Part shown: positions 35,062 through 43,640 of the stretch, in pieces
Layout: every line of letters starts with the position of its first letter
How positions within the stretch are numbered: position 1 is the stretch's first letter
Assembly (NCBI GenBank): GCA_022448085.1
Contig: JAKUTH010000016.1
Coordinates: forward strand, 1 to 48,206
Length of the DNA stretch: 48,206 nt
Reading direction: 5' to 3'
Source of the DNA: Pseudomonadales bacterium
Lineage (GTDB): Bacteria > Pseudomonadota > Gammaproteobacteria > Pseudomonadales > Azotimanducaceae
Notes under the pieces: model-generated
What the model was told of the DNA's origin: nothing
Databases searched by the model: none
What the model saw: the letters and a program-made list of their open reading frames with translations, nothing else
Made by a program: the position numbers and the translations under genes

Positions 35062-36093
35062 TCAAAATCCTTGCTGATTGTCGGGAACCGTGACTTCGGG
35101 CAATTCTTCCATCGACCACCTCGGATGTGTCCGAATGACGAGCGGTTCCGAAAACCCCGCTCGTAAACGCTCGTGTCCTGCGAAAGCGATCATCGCGCCG
35201 TTGTCGGTACACAGGCTCGCAGGGGCGTAGAAGACGTGTTGTACGGATTGGCCAAGGCGTTCGCGTAGTCGCTGATTTGCAGCCACGCCTCCGGCGATCA
35301 CCAGGTCGGATAAAGCCGCCTGTTCCAAAGCGCGTACGCATTTAATTGTCAAAGTCTCTACTACCGCTTCCTCAAATGCGTTCGCAATATCGGCTCGGTC
35401 ACTTTCGCTGAGATTATCGATGTTACGTATGGTCGTCATTGCCGCAGTTTTAAGACCGCTGAAACTGAAATTCAGACCCGGTCGACGCGTCATGGGTTTG
35501 GGGAAAGTGAAACGACCAGGTCGGCCAGATTCGGCGAGAGCTGCCAACGCAGGTCCGCCGGGATAGCCGAGACCGAGCAGCTTGGCCGTCTTATCAAATG
35601 CCTCGCCGGCGGCGTCATCAAGGGATTCGCCCATCAAGGTATAGCGTCCAATGGCGTCAACTCGGACCAGTTGGGTATGACCGCCGGAAACCAATAGAGC
35701 AACAAATGGCAACGAGGGTTTTGATTCGGAAAGTAGAGGAGCGAGTAGGTGGCCTTCCATGTGGTGGACACCGATAGCCGGCAGACCGCGAGCCCAGGCA
35801 AAGCTTCGACCGATTGTAGCGCCGACCATAAGTGCCCCTACTAAACCGGGCCCGGACGTATAAGCGACTGCGTCGAGATCGCCCGTCTCAAGGTTACCCA
35901 AAGAGAGAACTTCGCGAATGAGAGGAAGGGTCTTACGAATATGATCTCGTGAGGCGAGCTCCGGAACGACTCCACCAAAGCGCGCATGCATTTCGGCCTG
36001 GCTATAAATCGCATCGGCGATCAACCCCTCGTCCGAATCGAAAACGGCAATACCGGTTTCATCGCACGATGTTTCGATTCCAAGAACGCGCAT
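35062..36093 (-). CDS. tsaD: tRNA N6-threonylcarbamoyladenosine synthase subunit TsaD
   Basis: The protein has 343 residues and transfers threonylcarbamoyl to A37 of tRNAs decoding ANN codons. It begins [19 protein letters not shown]. The metal-binding motif is [49 protein letters not shown] and [16 protein letters not shown] are family signatures. The length is normal. It is divergent from rpsU with 72 bp between, the standard gammaproteobacterial arrangement. Confidence 0.97.
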   Translation of the reverse strand: MRVLGIETSCDETGIAVFDSDEGLIADAIYSQAEMHARFGGVVPELASRDHIRKTLPLIREVLSLGNLETGDLDAVAYTSGPGLVGALMVGATIGRSFAWARGLPAIGVHHMEGHLLAPLLSESKPSLPFVALLVSGGHTQLVRVDAIGRYTLMGESLDDAAGEAFDKTAKLLGLGYPGGPALAALAESGRPGRFTFPKPMTRRPGLNFSFSGLKTAAMTTIRNIDNLSESDRADIANAFEEAVVETLTIKCVRALEQAALSDLVIAGGVAANQRLRERLGQSVQHVFYAPASLCTDNGAMIAFAGHERLRAGFSEPLVIRTHPRWSMEELPEVTVPDNQQGF

Positions 36094-36110
36094 GTCGTTC
36101 CTCCGTCGGA

Positions 36111-36140
36111 TTTACATTTTGCCACTTTTACGGGTACACT
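36111..36140 (+). promoter_or_regulatory. Candidate sigma70 promoter for the rpsU-rpoD operon
   Basis: TTTACA at 36111-36116 and TACACT at 36135-36140 are separated by 18 nt, a plausible sigma70 pair lying about 25 nt before the rpsU ATG. Both hexamers deviate from consensus by one or two bases. Confidence 0.45.
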
Positions 36141-36165
36141 CGCGGCCCATTTTTCGAGCTGACGC

Positions 36166-36381
36166 ATGCCGACCGTAAAAGTCCGAGAAAACGAGCCTTT
36201 CGATGTCGCCCTGAGACGATTCAAGCGCTCGTGCGAGAAAGCCGGCATCCTTTCCGAGGTGCGCCGTCGCGAATTTTACGAGAAGCCGACTGCTGTTCGA
36301 AAGCGCAAAGCTGCCGCAGCGGTCAAACGCCACCTGAAGAAATTGCAGCGCGAATCAAAGCGGTTCGAAAAGTCGTACTAA
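36166..36381 (+). CDS. rpsU: 30S ribosomal protein S21
   Basis: The protein has 71 residues and is very basic: [20 protein letters not shown], then [20 protein letters not shown] and a Lys/Arg-rich tail ending ESKRFEKSY. This matches gammaproteobacterial S21 in length and sequence. S21 helps 30S subunits start translation. It leads the macromolecular-synthesis operon. Confidence 0.97.
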   Translation: MPTVKVRENEPFDVALRRFKRSCEKAGILSEVRRREFYEKPTAVRKRKAAAAVKRHLKKLQRESKRFEKSY

Positions 36382-36405
36382 GCCGGAGTCTCTTCCAGCC
36401 CCGCC

Positions 36406-36861
36406 ATGGGTAGCCAACTGAAGCAGCGTATCGACGACGCGACCAAGAGCGCGATGCGTGCACGTGAACGCCAGCAGCTCGGCGCATTACGTCTAATCAA
36501 TGCTGCTTTAAAGCAGTTTGAGGTGGATGAGAGGAAGACGCTAAGTGATACGGTTGTACTCTCCATTCTCAATAGGATGCTGAAACAGCGACGCGATTCG
36601 TTCGAACAATACGAAGCAGCGGGGCGTGAAGATTTGGCGGGACAGGAACGCTTCGAGATCAATCTCATCGAATCATTTATGCCGGCCCAAATGTCGGAAG
36701 TCGATATAGTTATCGCGGTAAAAAAAGCCGTTGAGGTGACCGGTGCGGAAACAATGAGCGACATGGGTAAAGTTATGGCGCACCTTAAAGACGCGCTAAC
36801 GGGTAAAGCAGATATGGGGGCGGTAAGCCAACGGGTGAAAGCGCAACTGAACCGAGCGTAA
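36406..36861 (+). CDS. yqeY: YqeY/GatB-like domain protein
   Basis: The protein has 151 residues. It begins MGSQLKQRIDDATKSAMRAR and contains LGALRLINAALKQFEVDER, FEINLIESFMPAQMSE and MGKVMAHLKDALTGKADMG. The sequence is the YqeY family, related to the tail domain of the amidotransferase subunit GatB and thought to bind tRNA. It lies between rpsU and dnaG, as in Pseudomonas and many other gammaproteobacteria. Its exact role is unknown. Confidence 0.92.
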   Translation: MGSQLKQRIDDATKSAMRARERQQLGALRLINAALKQFEVDERKTLSDTVVLSILNRMLKQRRDSFEQYEAAGREDLAGQERFEINLIESFMPAQMSEVDIVIAVKKAVEVTGAETMSDMGKVMAHLKDALTGKADMGAVSQRVKAQLNRA

Positions 36862-36888
36862 TCACGGCGACTTAGGTAAGCTGAGTTC

Positions 36889-38631
36889 ATGCCTGGACGG
36901 ATCCCTCAATCGTTTATTAACGATCTGATCGAGCGGGTCGACATTGTCGAGGTGATTGATTCGCGGGTTTCGCTAAAACGTGCCGGCAAGAATCTACAAG
37001 CCCTTTGCCCTTTTCACGAAGAAAAGACGCCGTCGTTCAGCGTTAACTCGGAAAAGCAGTTCTATTACTGTTTTGGTTGTGGTGCGACCGGGACTTCGCT
37101 GCGCTTTCTTATGGAGTATGAGCGCCTTGAGTTCGTTGAAGCTATTGAAACGCTAGCGCGGATAGCGGGTGTCGAGGTGCCCCGGGAGGCCGGGTTACAG
37201 AAACCCGTCGACACCGATTTGTACGAGGTTCTGTCATCGGCGGATCGCTACTATCGATCCGTTATTCGTGATCATGCTTTGAGTGGAAGTGCTATCGAAT
37301 ACTTACGGGATCGAGGAGTGACCGGTGTCGTCGCACGTGATTTCGGTATTGGTTTTGCGCCCGCGGGTTGGGATGGCTTGAAATCGGCCCTCGCTCAGTT
37401 CCCTGAGAACAAGCTTGTTGATGCGGGATTACTCGTCCGCAATGACGCGGGGCGCGTTTACGATCGCTTCAGAGAGCGAATTACCTTTCCAATCAGAGAC
37501 ACCCGCGGGCGGGTGGTTGGATTTGGGGGTCGGGTCCTCGGTGACGAGAAGCCTAAGTATCTCAATTCGCCAGAGACTGAAGTATTTCAAAAGAGCCGAG
37601 AATTGTACGGGCTGTTTGAGGCGCGGCGCGCGTTGCGAGATCTGCCAAGATTGCTAGTGGTCGAAGGCTACATGGATGTCGTAGCGCTGGCCCAACATGG
37701 GGTCCCCAACGTCGTTGCCACGTTGGGAACGGCCACCAGCCAAGCACATCTTGACAAGTTATTTCGGTACACGCGGGAAGTTGTCTGCTGCTTTGACGGC
37801 GATTCAGCAGGTCGCGCCGCTGCCTGGAAAGCACTTTCTTCGGCCTTTCCTGTGCTGCACGAGGGGCGCCAACTTCGGTTCATGTTTGTTGGTGAAGGAG
37901 ATGATCCCGATACGCTCATTCGGTCAGAAGGCGAGGCAAAATTTAAACAACTTGTTGAAGCTTCGGTCTCGGCCGGGGATTATTTCTTCAAGGAGATCGG
38001 CACCGGACTCGACCTTTCGAGCATGGACGCTAGGGCCCGACTAGCGGATCTCGCGCTGCCGTTGATCGGAAAACTCCCGAACGGTCTTTACCGGCGCATG
38101 ATGGTCGAACGATTGAGTCAAGAAACGCAAATATCGATCGCTGCGATCGAAAAGAAGGTGGGGGTTTCATTTCAGCCCCGTCCTAACCAATCAACAACGG
38201 TCCCTCCCGAATCAAAAATTGCGCGGAAGTTGATGGGCTATCTCCTGCACGAACCGGCAATCGCAGAAGATCTTTCGCCAGAAATTCGAGAGGAGCTATT
38301 TGCGGCCTCGAGCGACACGCTTTTTTCCCATTTATTAAAAAGGGTGTTGGAGAAAAATTTGACGGATACGAGCACAATCCTCGCCAGCTTTGTTGGTGAA
38401 CCGGCGCACGAAGTAATGGTTGGGTTAACGACCACGACTCCGTCGCTGGCAGGTGCTGCGTTGCGAAACGAATTTATTGACGGGGTGTATCGGTTTCTAG
38501 AAGAGCGTAGTAGAGATGCTCATCGAGCTTTGGCTCGGGATTTGCACGAGGACGATTCGTCGGAACGATTAGCCGTTTATTGGAAGGCGCGTCGTGCAAC
38601 CGATTCAGGGAATGTTTCTGAGACGCCGTAG
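36889..38631 (+). CDS. dnaG: DNA primase
   Basis: The protein has 580 residues and makes RNA primers for replication. The N-terminal zinc-binding domain has Cys40, His43, Cys61 and Cys64 (CPFH...CFGC). The TOPRIM core shows VVEGYMDVVALAQHGVPNVV and CCFDGDSAGRAAAWKAL, with GDDPDTLIR later. The C-terminal third (about 430-580) should bind DnaB helicase. Length is normal. It is 27 nt after yqeY, and rpoD follows after a 111-bp gap. Confidence 0.97.
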   Translation: MPGRIPQSFINDLIERVDIVEVIDSRVSLKRAGKNLQALCPFHEEKTPSFSVNSEKQFYYCFGCGATGTSLRFLMEYERLEFVEAIETLARIAGVEVPREAGLQKPVDTDLYEVLSSADRYYRSVIRDHALSGSAIEYLRDRGVTGVVARDFGIGFAPAGWDGLKSALAQFPENKLVDAGLLVRNDAGRVYDRFRERITFPIRDTRGRVVGFGGRVLGDEKPKYLNSPETEVFQKSRELYGLFEARRALRDLPRLLVVEGYMDVVALAQHGVPNVVATLGTATSQAHLDKLFRYTREVVCCFDGDSAGRAAAWKALSSAFPVLHEGRQLRFMFVGEGDDPDTLIRSEGEAKFKQLVEASVSAGDYFFKEIGTGLDLSSMDARARLADLALPLIGKLPNGLYRRMMVERLSQETQISIAAIEKKVGVSFQPRPNQSTTVPPESKIARKLMGYLLHEPAIAEDLSPEIREELFAASSDTLFSHLLKRVLEKNLTDTSTILASFVGEPAHEVMVGLTTTTPSLAGAALRNEFIDGVYRFLEERSRDAHRALARDLHEDDSSERLAVYWKARRATDSGNVSETP

Positions 38632-38672
38632 AATTTTTCTAATTGGGGCTCAAAAACCAACCTGTCAACAGC

Positions 38673-38678
38673 TATAAT
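38673..38678 (+). promoter_or_regulatory. Candidate -10 element of an rpoD-proximal promoter
   Basis: A perfect TATAAT lies in the dnaG-rpoD gap, 64 nt before the rpoD ATG. The -35 region is weak: TTGGGG at 38643-38648 gives too long a spacer of 24 nt, while an 18-nt spacer falls on CT-CAAA-like sequence. An internal promoter before rpoD is known in other gammaproteobacteria, so a separate start here is reasonable. Confidence 0.4.
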
Positions 38679-38742
38679 GGGGGGTTTAGCAGGCTGAGTT
38701 TGGCAACGTAGTTGCTTCAGTCGACGTTCACCTTGAGGACAT

Positions 38743-40671
38743 ATGGCCACACAGAAATCGAAAGTGACAAAGAAAGTGACAAAGAAAGTGACAAAGAAAG
38801 CGACAAAGAAAGAGAGAGAAATGCCTGTATTGGTTCAAACGGGGGAAAAGGAAGAGTCGCGTTTGAGAGATTTGATTGCAAAGGGTAAAGAGCAAGGGTT
38901 CTTAACCTATGCTGAGGTGAACGATCATCTTCCCGAGGATGTTAGCGATCCGGATCAGATCGAAGACATCATCCGGATGATCAATGACATGGGGATCACA
39001 GTTTATGAGACTGCCCCAGACTCCGACGACCTATTAAATGCGGGTGATAACACTGCCGACGAGTTGGCGGCGGAAGAGGCTGCCGCCGCGCTTGCTGCTG
39101 TGGAGACGGAAGTTGGCCGAACAACCGATCCTGTACGGATGTACATGCGTGAAATGGGAACCGTCGAACTTTTGACCCGCGAAGGCGAAATCGCCATTGC
39201 TAAAAGGATCGAAGAGGGCATTCGTGACATTCTTTCGGCGTTAGCCCTCTTTCCTGGGCCTGTGGAGTACATTCTTGACACATACGATGAGGTGCGCGCC
39301 GAAGATCAACTCGGTGACTTGTTGATTGGGTACCTGGATCCGACCGATGTTGTCGCGGCGGCTCCGCAAGTCGACCCGACGGCTAAAGATAAAAAGGACG
39401 ATGACGAAGAAGAGGAAGGACCGAAGGGACCGGATCCCATCGAAGCGAAGCGGCGATTTACGGCACTTAAACGCGCTTATAACAAGTCTCAAAAGACTGT
39501 TAAGGCTGAAAAAGGAAGAACCACGAAGGCAGCGAAGGCCGATCTTGATAAGCTGAGTGTCGCCTTTTCACCGTTCAAACTGGTTCCAAGACATTTCGAT
39601 CTGATCGTGATGCTCGCGCGTGGAACCTTGAATCGTGTACGACATCACGAACGCGCGATCATGTCGCTTTGTGTACGCGAAGCGCGCATGCCGCGCAAAA
39701 TCTTTCTGAAAGAATTTCAGGGAGGAGGCGAACTGTCGATTGGTTGGGTTACTCGCCACATCAAGGGAAGGCACGACTACAGCAAAGGACTGGACGCAGT
39801 GAAGGACGATATCGCCCGTGGTCAGAAAAGACTTAAGCAGATTACGGACGAATGCGAACTGAGCGTTGCTGAAATCAAAGACATTAATCGCCGCATGTCG
39901 GTTGGGGAAGCCAAAGCAAGGCGCGCAAAGAAGGATATGGTCGAAGCCAATTTGCGCCTCGTCATTTCCATTGCTAAGAAGTACACGAACCGTGGTTTGC
40001 AGTTTCTAGATCTCATCCAAGAAGGAAATATCGGCCTCATGAAGGCGGTTGATAAGTTCGAATACCGCAGGGGATACAAGTTTTCGACCTACGCGACTTG
40101 GTGGATTCGTCAAGCGATTACTCGGTCGATTGCTGACCAGGCACGGACCATTCGGATTCCCGTGCATATGATTGAGACCATCAACAAGCTAAACCGGGTA
40201 TCGCGCCAAATGCTCCAAGAAATGGGAAGGGAGCCTACGCCGGAAGAGCTGGGTGTACGGATGGAAATGCCAGAGGATAAGGTCCGTCGTGTGTTAAAGA
40301 TTGCGAAAGAACCGATTTCCATGGAAACGCCCATCGGCGATGACGAGGATTCACACCTTGGCGATTTCATCGAGGATGCGACCATCGGATCACCGATCGA
40401 ATTGGCTACCGGCGAAGGATTGAAAGAAGCAACCCGAGAGGTGCTTGGTGGTCTGACAACGAGAGAAGCCAAAGTTCTGCGAATGCGTTTTGGTATCGAT
40501 ATGAATACTGACCACACCCTCGAAGAAGTGGGTAAACAGTTCGACGTGACGCGCGAGAGGATTCGCCAAATTGAAGCCAAAGCACTGCGTAAACTTCGCC
40601 ATCCAAGCCGGTCCGAGCATCTTCGTTCCTTCTTGGACGAACTGTTTTCCGAAAATCAGAGCCCTATGTAA
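38743..40671 (+). CDS. rpoD: RNA polymerase primary sigma factor
   Basis: The protein has 642 residues, the housekeeping sigma70. After an unusual Lys-rich N-terminus (residues 1-27) come region 1.1 ([18 protein letters not shown]), region 1.2 ([21 protein letters not shown]; here as two parts [11 protein letters not shown] and [10 protein letters not shown]), a non-conserved region with an acidic tract ([11 protein letters not shown]), regions 2.1-2.4 ([40 protein letters not shown]), region 3 ([15 protein letters not shown]) and region 4.2 ([20 protein letters not shown]). The extended family length is close to E. coli (613) plus the N-terminal and inner inserts. ATG 38743 is used; a second ATG just after the repeat (38821) would skip it. 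Confidence 0.97.
   Translation: MATQKSKVTKKVTKKVTKKATKKEREMPVLVQTGEKEESRLRDLIAKGKEQGFLTYAEVNDHLPEDVSDPDQIEDIIRMINDMGITVYETAPDSDDLLNAGDNTADELAAEEAAAALAAVETEVGRTTDPVRMYMREMGTVELLTREGEIAIAKRIEEGIRDILSALALFPGPVEYILDTYDEVRAEDQLGDLLIGYLDPTDVVAAAPQVDPTAKDKKDDDEEEEGPKGPDPIEAKRRFTALKRAYNKSQKTVKAEKGRTTKAAKADLDKLSVAFSPFKLVPRHFDLIVMLARGTLNRVRHHERAIMSLCVREARMPRKIFLKEFQGGGELSIGWVTRHIKGRHDYSKGLDAVKDDIARGQKRLKQITDECELSVAEIKDINRRMSVGEAKARRAKKDMVEANLRLVISIAKKYTNRGLQFLDLIQEGNIGLMKAVDKFEYRRGYKFSTYATWWIRQAITRSIADQARTIRIPVHMIETINKLNRVSRQMLQEMGREPTPEELGVRMEMPEDKVRRVLKIAKEPISMETPIGDDEDSHLGDFIEDATIGSPIELATGEGLKEATREVLGGLTTREAKVLRMRFGIDMNTDHTLEEVGKQFDVTRERIRQIEAKALRKLRHPSRSEHLRSFLDELFSENQSPM
38764..38811 (+). repeat. 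12-bp in-frame tandem repeat at the start of rpoD
   Basis: Four direct copies of a 12-bp unit, three GTGACAAAGAAA and one GCGACAAAGAAA, encode [16 protein letters not shown]. Being a multiple of 3, loss or gain of units would keep the frame. The repeat sits directly after the eighth codon of the sigma factor. Confidence 0.95.
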
Positions 40672-40800
40672 GGATGTTTCTGTTTTTTCCCCCTCCAAGG
40701 GTCTGAGCGCTGCTCCGTGCAGCATGCTGCCTAATCCTGCAGTTTAGTTCTGAGGATGGATCGGTGGATCGATCAGGAGCCCCAAGTGGGCTCTATGCTC
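40672..40800. other. rpoD 3' region with palindrome and hairpin
   Basis: The segment carries GCAGCATGCTGC, a 12-bp palindrome at 40719-40730, and a 6-bp stem GAGCCC...GGGCTC at 40777-40793 with a 5-nt loop, close to the end of the convergent small ORF. No T-run follows either one. A Rho-independent terminator is therefore only weakly supported, and no tRNA is seen here. Confidence 0.4.
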
Positions 40801-40978
40801 AGAAAGTGAATCCTAAAAATTCGAACAACGAAATGCCGTAGCGGTCTCGGTACGTAATCCAAGAGAGAACAACAAAAAGGGCGGAAACGGACAGGCTGAA
40901 AGCAAGTACCGCGATCAGGGCAACCAAACTTTCGCTAAATAACACGTCGATAAACCGTTTACGCGATGGTTTTTCCAT
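40799..40978 (-). CDS. Possible small single-span membrane protein
   Basis: A frame of about 59 codons starts MEKPSRKRFIDVLFSESLVA at 40978; a GTG two codons upstream is also possible. A strongly basic N-terminus precedes a hydrophobic segment from LVALIAVLAFSLSVSALFVV, then a short polar and aromatic tail. The Arg/Lys-in, hydrophobic-middle layout is that of a small inner-membrane protein. No ribosome-binding site is obvious and I do not recognise a family. Confidence 0.4.
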   Translation of the reverse strand: MEKPSRKRFIDVLFSESLVALIAVLAFSLSVSALFVVLSWITYRDRYGISLFEFLGFTF

Positions 40979-41005
40979 GATCACATAGTGTTGAACTGGC
41001 GACGG

Positions 41006-42457
41006 TTAACCGGCGGGCAACGTCTGAGCCCATTGGGTAGCGCGGCTTCGCATGGCCGGTACATCATCGGCAAGAATTACTGCTTCTTCGACGCACCGGT
41101 CAACTTCGCGTTCATACTTCTCGAGGAAGACGCTTCGGTTCGGATACAACTTCGCGAGTTTTTCGGCATCGAAGTCTTGCGACAAGCCGTAGAGAAAGGC
41201 AAAGCGATTGTTGCCGCCCCCTCCAAATCGTCCGGCGCCACGATGACGGGCGGTTGGGACAGCTAAGTCGGGTAATCGAATGCCGCCGACGGCGTTGCCG
41301 TTGGTATCACGCTCGATGGTTTTTCGACCGGCTTGCGCGTTGGTCATGGCAATACGGGGCATCCTTGGAGGCTCAACATCAGAGACGATCCAATTGCGGG
41401 TATGCCTTATGGCTGCTTGGTACGCGGGTTGGTAAGACATCCAATTGGGTCCTTCTGCGCCTCCGGAAGCCGCTATGGATCGGGGTACGCTGACGTGCGA
41501 GGTGCCCGCGACTTCCCAAAGTCGAAAGGTTTTTGAATCAGGCTGTCTTGCGGGTAGATAGGCTTCTGCCTCGGTCTCGGAGTTGACGACAAAAACAGGG
41601 ACATTGATATCCGTTCGAATCGGGGTGCGTTGGCCCATACCGCTTCTGCTACCTCCTTTGTCTGCTTCGAAAGGGATGGTCGAGGAAAAGTCGATGTACG
41701 GGATGAATCCGTCGAATACGTTTTCGAGCAGATGGACGCCGTTGATGTACGTGCGCAAACGACCAGCGGATTGTGATGCACCGGCTGCGATTAGATGAGT
41801 TACGTCAAGTCCGCCCAGCGGATCGACCCCGGTTTTTACCCGCGACGGCCCAACCGCGCGGCCCGCTTGGGTAAAGATATTGTAGGAATAGGCGTCGCCG
41901 GGGTGATTGAGTGATCCATAACGTTCTGGATCCCATTGTCGGAGTCCAGCGGCTTCGGGACCGGGAAAGCCATTAACTCCGACGGCTTGAGCTGAAACGC
42001 CAACCCACGCGTAGCCACGAAGATATTCATCATCGCCTACTGAACCGAGCTCATAGCCTGCCGTGACATTCTGCCAATGCACGATCACGGTGCCGTTGAA
42101 GTCGGAAGCCTCCAGTGGTCGGACGACGAGGATCCGCGTTCGGTACGCGGTTGATTCTTTTTCGCGCTCAGTTGTCCATCGGCCGTCCGGGGTAGACGAC
42201 GTGCCATCGGTAAATTTATATGCATTCGCGCCGCCGTCTAGGAAAAACTCCTCCATGACGTAACCGCGACTCGCAAGATCGATCTGCGGCGCTGAGAAGG
42301 GCCCGCCCTTGGTACCGTCGGTGACGGGACCGGACACGATCGCGGTCTCCGTACCCGCGGTTTCGATGGCTGAACACAGGGCCAGCCAAGTAAGAAAAGT
42401 GACGAACTTCGCCAGTGGGGGCGATGACCCTCGGGCCATTTTCTTAGTGTTGTTCAT
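41006..42457 (-). CDS. Secreted alpha/beta hydrolase-domain protein
   Basis: The protein has 483 residues with a hydrophobic stretch at about 17-31 (FVTFLTWLALCSA) consistent with export. The hydrolase part has HWQNVTAGYELG, VGVSAQAVGVNG, a nucleophile elbow GASQSAGRL, then a region with SHVSVPRS that could contribute the catalytic His. The pattern is like the large uncharacterised hydrolase family seen beside CoA-linked catabolic genes in marine gammaproteobacteria. It starts 6 nt after the stop of the MaoC gene, so the two share a transcript. The start could also be six codons further in (MARGSSP). Confidence 0.75.
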   Translation of the reverse strand: MNNTKKMARGSSPPLAKFVTFLTWLALCSAIETAGTETAIVSGPVTDGTKGGPFSAPQIDLASRGYVMEEFFLDGGANAYKFTDGTSSTPDGRWTTEREKESTAYRTRILVVRPLEASDFNGTVIVHWQNVTAGYELGSVGDDEYLRGYAWVGVSAQAVGVNGFPGPEAAGLRQWDPERYGSLNHPGDAYSYNIFTQAGRAVGPSRVKTGVDPLGGLDVTHLIAAGASQSAGRLRTYINGVHLLENVFDGFIPYIDFSSTIPFEADKGGSRSGMGQRTPIRTDINVPVFVVNSETEAEAYLPARQPDSKTFRLWEVAGTSHVSVPRSIAASGGAEGPNWMSYQPAYQAAIRHTRNWIVSDVEPPRMPRIAMTNAQAGRKTIERDTNGNAVGGIRLPDLAVPTARHRGAGRFGGGGNNRFAFLYGLSQDFDAEKLAKLYPNRSVFLEKYEREVDRCVEEAVILADDVPAMRSRATQWAQTLPAG

Positions 42458-42463
42458 TACATC

Positions 42464-43552
42464 CTAGTCCTTCGTAGGTAAGGTCACGGTGGCCGTTCCA
42501 AATGCAGTGACCAGACCTGACTGATTTTGGTTTTCTATTTGCAGTTCGACCCGATGCTCATCGTTCTCGACATAGGTTTTGGAGACCTTTCCGTAAACGG
42601 TGTTGGTATCACCGACGACGTTAGGGTGGCGAATGGAGGCGTCGAGTTTCTTGAGCGTGCCGGCGTCGCCCATCCAATCGGTCACGATTTGGCTAAGCCA
42701 GCAAACGCGCTGTGGACCAAAGTCGAATTGGCCCGGCATATTTCGGCGCTTTCGCGCGTGCTCCTCGTCGAATCGGCCACCGCCGCCGAGATCTCCGGAG
42801 CCTTCGGCTTCTAACGCGGCTCGTGGGCTTCGACCTGTACCGAGTACCCCATGGGTAAAAAGGAAGAGTTCCGTCACCGTGTACGTTCCCTTCTTCAAGC
42901 TCGGAACATCATCGCCCTCGACGACGTCTTCCCAATATCGGGGCTCGGCTCCACGGCGGTCACGTTCGTAAACCAGTGGGTCGGCGGCTTCGTGCTGAAT
43001 TTGGGTGGTCTCTTTTGGCTCTCGATCGTATTCCAGCGTAGAGCCGGTATTCTGATAACGGGCCATCAGCGTTTTGACGGTGGTCACGACTTCCTGACGT
43101 TGATTCGAATAGGTAACCAAGCCCGTATTGAAAGCGATTGCGCCGATTCGTTTGCTTTCTTTCCGCATGGTCGGGCCGACTTGTTCTTGAGCGGTGATTC
43201 GATCACCAAGCCAAATCGGCCGATGAAATTCGATTTCCGCACCGGCGTAATTCACGGGAAGGTACGCGGTAGACACCCGCGCTCGATCGATGGCCCCAGT
43301 TTCGCCCGCAATTACACCAAGGCTCACCCCGTAGATGAAGGGGGGAGGAGCGGTAATCATTTGATATCGCGATTTGGCCGCGTGATCAGGGTCTCGCCAG
43401 AGCGGATTGTAGTCGCCAACGCCGTCACCGAATCGACGAATGTTGTCGAGGCTCGCTTGTTTTGTTGGGCGGTACGGCAGAAGGTCGCCGACGCCCTTTT
43501 TGTATTCCTCCTCGAACGCTTCAATCGTCTGAATTAGATTATCGGTGGCCAT
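42464..43552 (-). CDS. MaoC/FAS1-like dehydratase family protein (double hotdog)
   Basis: The protein has 362 residues and two hotdog-fold halves. The N-terminal half (1-165) includes FGDGVGDYNPLWRDPDHAA and SRYQMITAPPPFIYG, the FAS1-type substrate-binding pattern. The C-terminal half (about 200-355) includes YWEDVVEGDDVPSLKKGTYT and a late SIRHPNVVGDTNTVYGKVSK. These proteins hydrate enoyl-CoA or enoyl-thioester substrates. Its operon partner is a secreted hydrolase, so the substrate may be unusual, such as a terpenoid or steroid side chain, but that is speculation. Confidence 0.82.
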   Translation of the reverse strand: MATDNLIQTIEAFEEEYKKGVGDLLPYRPTKQASLDNIRRFGDGVGDYNPLWRDPDHAAKSRYQMITAPPPFIYGVSLGVIAGETGAIDRARVSTAYLPVNYAGAEIEFHRPIWLGDRITAQEQVGPTMRKESKRIGAIAFNTGLVTYSNQRQEVVTTVKTLMARYQNTGSTLEYDREPKETTQIQHEAADPLVYERDRRGAEPRYWEDVVEGDDVPSLKKGTYTVTELFLFTHGVLGTGRSPRAALEAEGSGDLGGGGRFDEEHARKRRNMPGQFDFGPQRVCWLSQIVTDWMGDAGTLKKLDASIRHPNVVGDTNTVYGKVSKTYVENDEHRVELQIENQNQSGLVTAFGTATVTLPTKD

Positions 43553-43640
43553 GCCGTAGATCCCTCGAGCTCGTGCAGACTCGGAAGCTTACTCGATCGA
43601 AAGTGCTGAGGTCTTTAGGGAGAACGTGGACCGGCTCGAA

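Noticed and set aside
40672-40800. tRNA gene after rpoD
   Set aside because: Some gammaproteobacteria have a tRNA near rpoD, but this stretch has no tRNA arms and only short palindromes.
42851-43537. 228-codon plus-strand frame over the MaoC-type gene
   Set aside because: The minus-strand MaoC pattern is clear in both hotdog halves, so this is a shadow.
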